This document shows, piece after piece, positions 1 to 9,900 of a stretch of 64,000 bases of DNA. Both the position numbers and the translations under genes were made by a program. Within the stretch, counting starts at the first letter, position 1; each line of letters opens with the position of its first letter. This DNA is from Microplitis mediator. Taxonomy: Eukaryota > Arthropoda > Insecta > Hymenoptera > Braconidae. The stretch is taken from assembly GCF_029852145.1 (NCBI RefSeq), contig NC_079975.1, positions 20,093,364 to 20,157,363 on the forward strand, in the 5' to 3' direction. Under the pieces are notes generated by a model. It did no database searches and was not told the DNA's origin. It was given only the letters and a program-made list of their open reading frames with translations.

Positions 1-93
1 TTGAGTTATTGGTGAGGGAAGCGTTCCGAACGAGTGTCAACAAATTGAAGGGAAGAGTCATAACCCGTAGTCTTATAACGAGGTCCTACTGTA

Positions 94-409
94 TTTATAT
101 TTGTTGGTAATAATAAATATCACGTAAATCCAACCAATAAATAAATGATCTAACGTCAAATTTCAAAGGTTATAAAATTAGTTAGGTTACGAAAACAAAT
201 AATGAATGATAGTCATAAGTAAATGTTAATTACCGTTGACATAAGACGATCCTGGATTAACTAAAATAACAAACAGACACCACACACTCCAATTCATCGC
301 CGTAAATGAAAGTTATAATTATAATTATTATTTAATAAGTAGTCACTGTTTTTCGTATGATTATTTCAACTTGTTTAATTCGATAACAAGCGATATATTA
401 AAAAGTACC
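94..409 (-). repeat. Duplicated promoter, exon 1 and intron start of the serine protease (left copy)
   Basis: This stretch matches 13935-14256 in the same orientation with only scattered substitutions. Homology fades into unrelated sequence at both ends: left of about 94 within intron 1, and right of about 409 upstream of the gene. Confidence 0.85.
234..297 (-). CDS. First coding exon (signal peptide) of a second trypsin-like serine protease, rest off the left edge
   Basis: The exon starts at an ATG (297-295) and runs 64 nt to a GT donor at 233. It encodes 21 residues beginning MNWSVWCLFVILVNPGSS, a short secretion signal, and ends in phase 1. It is the same as exon 1 of the complete protease at 12408-14142 apart from a silent-looking change (TCT for TCG). 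About 315 bp around it (94-409 versus 13935-14256), including the upstream promoter, are nearly identical. The downstream exons would lie left of base 1. It may be the start of an intact paralogue or an orphan duplicated exon; the window cannot tell which. Confidence 0.7.
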
Positions 410-1663
410 ACAGATTGGTTATCAAAACAGTCTATAAAAATATCGCTATAAAGATTATTATCTTTTTTTTTGTTATCGATTATCTGGCATTGATGTGGAA
501 ATTCCAAATCAAATTTTTATCATTAGTTCTATCGAAATTTAAAGACATCATTTTATCATTTAAATTTATATATAGACATTTCAGCACTTTAATCAAAAAT
601 TTAAAATTCTATTAAATTTTATTATCATTTAATTTTGATTTGAGTTAATTAAGAAGATCACATCCTCAATTTTTTTATAATGGTTACGCCTTATTGGGAC
701 GTAATTATCGCTAATTGTTAAAATTTTATTGAGACATTCGTAAGAATGTAGATTGAAAAATAATTTAAAATGCTTCGGAAATTTAAAAGTGGACACTCCA
801 AACACTCATGTTACTATCAAATTTTTTGAGTACTCCCTCCTCTTCGGTACTGTTCTGTCAGTCTTTCCCTACTTCGAGTTTAATTACGATGCTTAGTAGT
901 TTTCAATCATTAGAGACTTAAACAGCTTATATATTGGGGAGAGAGGGGCGAAACAAGCTATCTAAGAAAATAGTAAGTTTTTGAGAACTCAAATACGTTA
1001 ATTTTTTTTTTTTTTTTTTTTAATGATATTCAAAGTGAATAGAAAATATTTTCAGGTGCCGTTAAAAAAAATTTCATTTTTTGTGGGTAAGATGGGGTAC
1101 TCTGAAAAAAGGTAAATAGAAAAAATTTCTGGAAATTTAATAAATTTGATTAAATCAAATTTTCTTACAAGTAATTTACATAAAGAAAAATTACTTCTCA
1201 CATAATTTATTTAACAAGTAAACTTGTCGCACTCAAATTTACTTGTCGCACGCAGATAATCTTTTAAATCACAAAAATGTCGCGGCAACAGTTGAATCAG
1301 CAAAAGCTACTTGGAGAATAAAACAGCGAGCACTAAGATAGTACTTATATTGCATTAATGATAAAAAAAACTGTGTTCAATTCGTGCGGTGTTGTCGATT
1401 GTTCACGAGAGCGAAGTTGAGCGCACGAACGAAGTGAGTTAGCTCCCTTAGCGCCCTAGTTGTACAATATACTAATACATTATCTTTTAGTCTCAGTTTA
1501 CAAAATATATTTTTTTCATACTTCAAAAAATATTAGATGATTGTAAAGATCATTAAACTTGTTTTTTAATCAATTTTTTCAGCTCGTTTGTACTTAATTT
1601 TTTTTCTAGAGTAATTATTTATTGCTCTGATATTGAATAATTATTTTATACGTATATTTATTG
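410..1663. other. Intergenic, AT-rich, no gene recognised
   Basis: Mostly low-complexity AT sequence with a T-run near 1003-1021. A GC-richer patch at about 1380-1460 carries repeated GAGCGAAGT / GAACGAAGT words and looks like a transposon fragment of unknown type. Short open frames here have no coding character. Confidence 0.5.
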
Positions 1664-1773
1664 CTTGTTAAGTCTTCAAAAGTTTCCAGTGGCGTCTAAC
1701 ATTTAAAACGATTGCAGAGTGAATGACATAAATCATATTAGACGCCACTGGAAACTTTTGAAGACTTAACAAG
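1664..1773. repeat. Perfect 36-bp inverted repeat (hairpin)
   Basis: Positions 1664-1699 are the exact reverse complement of 1738-1773, separated by a 38-nt loop. The arms contain AGTTTCCAGTGGCGTC and its complement. It could be a small foldback transposon or a transcribed hairpin; no nearby gene explains it. Confidence 0.85.
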
Positions 1774-1944
1774 CTGACAAACCTAAAGTAAGTAAATGAT
1801 TCGCAAAGTGAGCTGATGAGTTTGCCCGGCAGGTAGCATTGCAAGCAGAGGCGGGAAAATTCAACCTGGCACAATTTTTTAAGTAACAAGAATTTATGGA
1901 ATTTCGTTGTTTAAAAGATTTTCTTTTATATTTTTCTCAGAGAT

Positions 1945-2561
1945 TCATTGTATTAAATAAACTAGAGAAAAAAGGTGGGAGTCCTCGTCCTTTATAGCTT
2001 TGTCACGCAGCGCTTGTGCTGGGCAGCTCTTCTTGCTTGGCTTGTGCACCAGTTTCCACATACCTACTCTGTGTTGAGTCACCATATCAGTAAGTGCATC
2101 GGTCTCCATGGTATCGGATGTGACACTGCTCGTCTCTTGCGTTCCAATAGTGTGGATGGCTTGGTTCCCTACCATCGTTCCAGTAGCGTTATAGGCCTGG
2201 TTCCCTACCGTTGAAATAAGTGGTAATTTGCTTCCCCCACAATCCGTGAAGCTTGCGACGGCCACCGGGGCTTGCACCCGATCGGAACCATCGGCGGAGG
2301 TAGCCATTGTTGGCGTGTCCGCGTGGGGTATATTGTTTTCCTTATCACTCATACCGTCATAGTTGTGGTGTGGTTGTTTTTATAGAGGTGTCCTTCCTCC
2401 TCGCACCTCTTTTGGCCCACGGAGGCTATTTTATTTCACCCCTACCCGCCGGAAATCCGGTGAGGGCATTCCCCTATCCGCCACCTGGGGACGCGCTCTC
2501 TAGGAGTTGGCTTTCTCCCGAGAGGTGTGTGTGTGTGTGTGACGGGTCTATAACTTTTTAA
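1945..2561 (-). mobile_element. Fragment resembling the 5' end of a non-LTR retrotransposon, with start of an ORF
   Basis: On the minus strand a GC-rich leader (about 2560-2355) precedes an ATG at 2352-2350 and a 135-codon frame to 1945. The frame begins MSDKENNIPHADTPTMATS and contains Thr/Ser/Gly-rich repeats of the form GNQA. The region is much richer in GC than its surroundings. The leader has the look of the 5' UTR of insect LINE elements. No zinc knuckle or reverse transcriptase motif is visible, so this would be a 3'-truncated copy. The family assignment is a guess; it could also be an unrelated orphan ORF. Confidence 0.35.
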
Positions 2562-3110
2562 CTAATGAACCGATTTGGATGGTTAAGGCGGCAATCGAAA
2601 GAGCTTGTTGGCTAATTGATTTCTCAGAAACGACTTATACGATCAACTTCAAAATCTAATCAGCTTTAGAACTCAATAATACGCGTCGATTGCCGCCTTA
2701 GCCATCTCAATCGGATAATTCGTTCGAGAGTTATCGCGGTAGAAAGAAATGGTAAAAAAGGTTTTTTGCGAATATCTTTGAAAAAACTGAACTAAAAAAA
2801 TCCGAAATCTTATCAGCTGTAGAACTCAATAGAATACGTCAATTGCTGCCTCAACCATCAAAATCGGTTAATTCGTTCGTGAGAGAAAGAAATGCTAAAA
2901 AACGGTTTTTTCGAAAACAATGGTATACAAAAGTATTTTCGAGCTCGAAGAGCTCGAAAATATATTCACAATAATGTTTTCGAGCTCCAGGAGCTCGAAA
3001 ACAGCGGGAAGTTTTGAGGCTGGCCCGCAGGGTTAACCGATAGACCGATTTTTTTTCTGTATATGCATTTTGAATGACATTAAATTCGAGAAAACATATT
3101 AACAATATGA
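2562..3110. repeat. Repeat-derived block with two internal near-palindromes
   Basis: It carries two diverged copies of a unit related to AACTAATGAACCGATTTGGA (about 2560-2720 and 2740-2880). These are followed by GAGCTCGAAGAGCTCGAAAA and GAGCTCCAGGAGCTCGAAAA motifs near 2940-3002. The segment 2935-3110 reappears in reverse orientation at 6472-6655. Confidence 0.6.
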
Positions 3111-3509
3111 AAAAAATTATATTATTATATTAATTTTACTGTTCGTCTATTGGTACACCAAAATGGACCGGTGCCCAGTACCGGAAGCTAGTCATATTAA
3201 TGTTATTAATGTTATCGATAGACATTAACAGTGAGTTTCATTGACTGGCTAAATCAAGTGCAATATTAATTATTACTACAGCCCTAATATTTAATGCAGT
3301 ATATATGATTGTTATAAAAAATGCATTAAATATAGATAAACTCTAATTTAAATCATAAAAAATAAATTTTTGTGTTTAGTTTTTTTTTTTTTAATTATTT
3401 TTATAGCATAACCTCAAATGATTTATTTTGTTTCTATTCTTCAGTTCAAAATATTTGTTTTCATTAAATATTTAATCATTTAAAAATTTTAAATACATTT
3501 TACATTATA

Positions 3510-3842
3510 AATGTGACATAGCAGACATCAGACAATTTTAAAATTTTTAATAAATCGAGTAAAAAATTAATGAAATAAAATTTCAAAAAATGCGCATTCA
3601 AAAAATTTTGAAATCAATAGTTCTTTTTTTATAAATATTTTTTTTTTTTTTTTTTTTTTTTTATTAAATAAATGCATAATTACAATCTGTCTATTGACAA
3701 TAAATAATTGTGATGAAAGAGTAAAACGTGGTAATTAGAGCTTTACCCGATGGCAAGACACTCTAGTGCGGGAGGAATACTTTAAATATTGATCTTTTTA
3801 TTTATAATTTTAAAATTGTCTGATGTCTGCTACATTCACACT
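3510..3842. mobile_element. Inverted-repeat element (TGTAGCAGACATCAGAC family)
   Basis: The left end reads GTGACATAGCAGACATCAG and the right end is the complement, GTCTGATGTCTGCTACATTC. Related copies are at 17627-17833 and 22219-22412. A T-run at about 3640-3662 lies inside. Confidence 0.7.
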
Positions 3843-4416
3843 CGTTTTACATTAATATTATTTAATAATTGTTAATATTTTCACTATGAATAAATGCAAA
3901 AAATAACTTATTTTATTTACTGTTCCGGTATTAGGATAACCGAATTCCCATATTGAGACAAGTCTATTTCAGCATTCAGGTATTGGGTCTTTTGGGTGTC
4001 ATAAAAAAAAATTTTTTTTTTATATCAAATTTAAGAAAAATGAACTAATTTGATTATTTTTGGATAGGTAAATGTTTATTCTGTATGATGTAACAAATTA
4101 TTTTGGTTTATAATCTATTTGAATATTTTTAGAACGATAAAAATCAGTCGTATATCCTTCGTCGTTCCGGTATTGGGACATTTGGATATTGGGACCTTAT
4201 CGTCTTTTACAATCACATTTGTCATTATTTATTAAAGATAAAACTTGTTTTTAACGACTCCGTCAATTAATGATCTTTTTTTAAAGTCGTTTGAGAACCG
4301 ATAATTCTTCCGATGAAAAAAAAAGTCAATAATTGGAAACGTTATAATATTTTGTAAAATTGATTTTTTCAATTCAATAAATTATAAGTTCAGGAATATC
4401 CATCAAAGTTTCAGTG
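3843..4416. other. Upstream region of the EB gene with a repeated motif
   Basis: The motif GTTCCGGTATTRGGA occurs at about 3921 and again near 4165, each followed by related 'tattgggac' words. This suggests a decayed transposon end on each side. No TATA box or initiator could be assigned with confidence for the gene starting at 4417. Confidence 0.4.
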
Positions 4417-4518
4417 ATGAAATTTTTTCGAGTTTTAGTTTTAACTGTAATACTGAATAATTCAATTTCTGGAAGTGAAAATAATGGCAGCTCTCCGTTA
4501 GCTAATTATAGAGACCGA
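4417..4518 (+). CDS. EB gene exon 1: signal peptide
   Basis: 34 codons from the ATG at 4417, ending at a GTGAGT donor in phase 0. A hydrophobic stretch follows MKFFR, then a Ser/Asn-rich tail. It is joined in frame to the exon at 5498. Confidence 0.75.
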
Positions 4519-6873
4519 GTGAGTATTATATTCTTAGTGTGGCTGTAATTATATTATAACTCGTATCGATCAAATTTTAATGTCTTTAGAAATATTTATT
4601 TCTATCTAACTCTGTCTAAATCCCTATGAATTACGATGTACATGAAAATAATTATTTATAATTTACATTGCGATTTATTCAGAATAAAAAATAAATTATT
4701 ATTGGAACCGGGAGAAAACACGATTTGAAATTTTCAGGTCTGTTATAAAATATTTGAATTTAATGTTATATATTTTATACCAACCAGAATCGAAATTTCT
4801 CACTATTTTAATTATATTTTCGAAATTATTTTATGTTTTATATTTAGAGGAGAGGGGGCAAACTGGGCCCACATTTATATTACATACAAGCCCTTTTTTC
4901 TTGAGGGGCCCATTTTGCGCCATTCTCCCTTCAATACAAAAATATAATTTAATGCTATAAAATAGAGCTAGAAATAATTCAATTATTAATTGTTATCAAT
5001 GTTAGTGCAATCCTGATACTGTGACTTCATGTTTCCATCCACCAACATTATCTAGATTAAATAAATTAACCGGTTATTTAGAACGCAGTCAAAACGGTAT
5101 TCCAAATATTTATCATATCTGGAAGTATATTATATTATATTCTGTACATGGAGAAAAATGTTGGCTCAAAACCTACCAATTTTTATTATGCTGTCAACCA
5201 AACTTGAAACAGAAAGTGAAACATCCAAAAATTTATTGTGCTCTTATGAAAAATTATTATGCCGCATCACAACTATTATGATGTATGGAAGTAATTGTTA
5301 TTAAATATTATCGATAAGTGTCTCGCGCCTAGTAAGTATTATGATACAGCATAATAATTTTTCGTATGAGCATAATAATTTTTTGGATGCTTTCCTTCCT
5401 GTTTCAAATTTGGTCGACAGCATGATAAAAATTGGTAGGTTTCAAGCCAACATTTTTCTCCGTGTAGATTTTTACGTTTAATTAAATTTTTTTTAAGATA
5501 GTAACGAGATTAGGAATGCTATGTATCAAAGAAAATGACTGTGATAAAATAAGGCATGCTATGTGTTCGAAAGATGAAAAGTGTGTTTGCAAAGCGAATT
5601 ATTTTCAGTTAAATGAGACGACATGTTCACCACTATTGGGTGAATTTTGTCGGAAAAATGAATCATGCGCGCCAGATAATTCTCATTGTGTTGAAAACGA
5701 ATGCAAATGCAGTGATAACTATGAACAGATATCTAATCAGCGGTGCCGACTGAGTGAGTAAATCATTTATTGAATGTAAGTTACTTAAATGAAGTCAGAT
5801 CATTGTTTGTTTTTTTTTTTTTCGCATCATCATTTTAGAAGTTGTAGAATCAAGAATAGTGCCAATTATAGGAATGGCATGTATTCATGATGAAGATTGT
5901 AATGAAATAATATATGCCAAATGTTCAGAAGAAAAAGATTGTGTTTGTAGAGTAAATAATGTTCAGATAAACGAGACGACATGTGCACCATTACTCGGTG
6001 AATTTTGTTGGAAAGATGGACCATGCGCGCCAGATAATTCTCATTGTGTTAAAAGCGAATGCAAATGCAATGATAACTATGAACAGATATCTAATCAGCT
6101 GTGCCGACTAAGTAAGTAAATCGTTTATTGAATATACTTTACTTAAATCAAGTCAAATCATTGTTTTTTTTTCGCATCATCATTTCAGAAGTTGTAGAAT
6201 CAAGAATAGCGACAATTATAGGAATGGCGTGTATCCAAGATGAAGATTGTAATAAAATAAGATATGCTAAATGCTCAGAAGAAAAAGATTGTGTTTGTAG
6301 AGCAAATAATGGTCAGATAAACGAGACGACATGTGCACCATTTTTGGGTGGATTTTGTTTGAAAAATGAATTGTGTGCAACCGATAATTCTCATTGTATT
6401 GATAATGAATGTAAATGTAAGGACAACTACTTAAAGCAGTTTGATAATTTTTGTATGCCGAGTAAGTATGATTGTTAAAAAAATTTGGACATCGGTTAAT
6501 CCGGTGGGTCAGCCCAAAAACTTCCCGCTGTTTCCAAGCTCAGAGAGCTCGAAAACATATTATTGGTAAATTTTTGAGCTCTTCGAGCTCAAAAAAACGG
6601 CTAGATCGACAGTATATACATTTCACTGGAAAAAAAAATGGTAGATCGGTTTAATTTGAGGTACATGTAATAATTTATATAGTGGATTATCCTGTGAAAA
6701 TAAGGACAATTGTTATCGTTTTGATATTTCATCGCCAATATCTTTTGAACTATTAAACTGATTTTGACGTTTGAGGTGGCATTCGACGCAGTTTTTTGGT
6801 TTCTAATGTGTTTTAGGGTGCGTACTATCGCGTGGATACACAATATACGGTGACAAAGCCCCTCAGTTTGCTC

Positions 6874-6911
<38 letters not shown>

Positions 6912-9900
6912 TACAGACATACAGACACTCGGACATCATTCTGAAAATAGTCAGAATAGCTTCCTAGGACCTCAAAACGTCGGCATCTGATGAAAACTTG
7001 ATTTTCGAAAATTGGGGTGAAAACGAAAATTTCCTGAATTTTTGAAAATTTACAATTTTCTTGGCGGGAAGTTAAAAATACTCTCACTATCCTACTAGAT
7101 AGTAAAAAAAGATACGACAGTGTGTAAAAAATAGCGAGTGTTAATTGAACACGCTGTTATTATCTTGCTTGACCAGCTTTAATCGATTAATTTTTTCAAC
7201 ACGCAAAAATGTTATTATATTCGAAAGTAACACTTTCAAAAGTTACTCTTAAATCACAGGTTATGACTTTTTCTACACTCACCTCATGTTAAAATAACAT
7301 ATAAAAACGATATGTGTAAATTTTGACGAATCCCTTTATACTGTACATACTTTAAATTGTGATAAAAAATTATTATCATCAGAATAATAGATGCAAATAA
7401 ATTATAAACTCTTATAAAGTATTATCGTAAAGCTCTAAAACTTTTGAAACACTAAAAAGCATATTTAAAATACTGTAAAAATAGATGAATAATTAGTAAT
7501 TTATTCGAATTATTTCAGGCGCGTTAGGATTGTCCTGTAGTGATGATGCAGGTTGTGGAAAAGTGTACGATATAAAATGTTTCAATGCAACAGTATGCAG
7601 GTCATTATTAAATGGGTTTTGTTTAATTGATAATGACTGCTTGCCTCATAATTCCTTTTGTATTCATAATAAATGTGTATGCAAGCTTCATTTTCAACCG
7701 ACATCCAATACTCAATGTGTACCACGTAAGTCATTATTATCTACACAATTAATTTATTTACTTAAAAACAGTTTCAACAATGAAAATAGCAAAAATCTCT
7801 ATAAACTGTTTAAATTTTCCAGCCCCAGTAGGGTTAGACTGTAAACAAGATACAGATTGTAATTCAACAAAAAACGTAGTATGCTCTGACGAAAAAAAAT
7901 GCGGCTGTAGTAGTGGTTATCATTTAATGGATGCATTGTGTTTTCCAACTATAAACGAATCGTGTCAAAACAATGAACCTTGCGCGCACGATAATTCACT
8001 TTGTATCGATAATATATGTCAATGTAAACCCAATTATGTGTACCGTAAATTTAAATGTATACCGAGTAAGTTAACTTGCACTACAGTCGAACTCCATTAT
8101 CTTGGAACTTCCCTCAATTGGAAATATCTTTATGTATTTAGAACGCAGATATTATTATAACAATAATATCATGCTAAAGAATTGAGCTCATTCGTAGTTA
8201 CAGATTAAAAGTATGGTAGGCCTTGGAGAGTTAAAACATCTTTTTAAAAAGGTGATTAAGTCCTCCATGAGCTTCGTTTCCCGAGTCGAAATATTAAAAC
8301 CCCATCTGAGCCTTGTAGCGCCTGAACCTTTTGATGTGGGTATTTGCCGCCTCGATTTTAAAACCTTTTTCAACCTAACTCGCCTGAAATTCGGGTAAGG
8401 AGGAGTGAACTAGGGTTTAGTTTGCAGTTTAAAACTCTGTTTCAACCTAGTACGCCTTAAATAAGGTATTTTAATTAAAATACCATTTTAAAAAAGTGAT
8501 TTACTCCTCCATACGCTACTTTTAGGACATCGAGGACTTAAATAACATATTACATTCAGCAGCAAGTTCAACATGAGAAGAACTGAGGCTTTGGAGGCTC
8601 ATAATACTGTTTTAATTTTGACTCGGGTTAACTTGGAAATTCCAATAAATTTTCCGCTTTTCCGTAGCCTAACTGTCTGAGTTAATAGAGTTCGACTCTA
8701 TGGTATTATGAGATTAATCATTTAGTATAGTGTGGCAATAAGAACACGGCTTTTTTTATTTTCCTAGCCCAGTTGAATGAACCCTGTGAAATAGATTCGG
8801 ATTGTAACAACATAATGTTTGCAATGTGTTCGTTAAAAAAACGTTGTGTTTGTGAAGATAAATACAAACAATTAAACGAGACAACCTGCACACCTATTTT
8901 AGGGGGGTTATGTTCGAAAAATGAACAATGTAATGTTGTAAATTCTGTTTGCATGAATAATCAGTGTCGATGTAATTTTTTATTTGTGGAACTATCTCCT
9001 GAAAAATGTATTCCTTGTAAGTTGGGTTAAAGTTGATTGTAATTTAAAAACTTATTATTACGTTTTGCTTTCAAGTGGAATTGGGATTGCCTTGTCGTGA
9101 TCATGGAGACTGTAAATTGATAGATAATTCAGAATGTTCAAAGAGTAAGAAATGTGTTTGTAAAGTAGATCACTTTCCAAAGACTCAAAGACAATGTAAT
9201 AAATCGCTGAGTGAGTAATGTTTGAAAAAATGGCCTTGATCAATCAGTTTTTTTTTTAATTCTTAAATGACACACGTCTGTGAAATGACAGATATACTAT
9301 GCGGTGACATTTTGACTCCAGCGAGAAAAAAATGACCAATACTCCAAGAGTTTTCGAAATTTCTCTTTGAATAAATTCTGGGCACGTATTTATTTTCTTT
9401 ACAAAAATGCCTCAATTTTTTTGATTTTTAATTTTTATTAAAAAAAATATATTTTTAAAAAAATGTGAATATTTTTTTTTCCATTCAAGATCGCGCCGTT
9501 TTTTGAATTATTAGTATTTAAAAAAAAAAATCATCTCAATTGACGATAATTATCGCACTTATAAGTGGGACTATAATCCTATTTTCAGTAAACGAATTTC
9601 AAAGAAATAAATTAAAAATCGTCTGGGCTCGAAATTGCACCCGATGTCATTTAAGGATTAGACTAAAATATTAAATAAAACTTTAATTTTAAAATTTATT
9701 TAGATAAACATTTTTTTTCTAGAAGTATTGGGAAGTCCTTGTGACACTGACACAGATTGCAATGACATAAAATATGCAAAATGTTCAGATTTATATAGAT
9801 GTGATTGTCAATCCAATTATATAAAATTCAATACCACAACTTGCATACAAAAACATGGTTAATTTTAACTAATCGATTCAATATAGACTGAATAATTATA

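Noticed and set aside
5021..5281. Open frame in EB intron 1
   Set aside because: It lies across the left arm of the foldback element 5147-5464 and lacks EB-type cysteine spacing.
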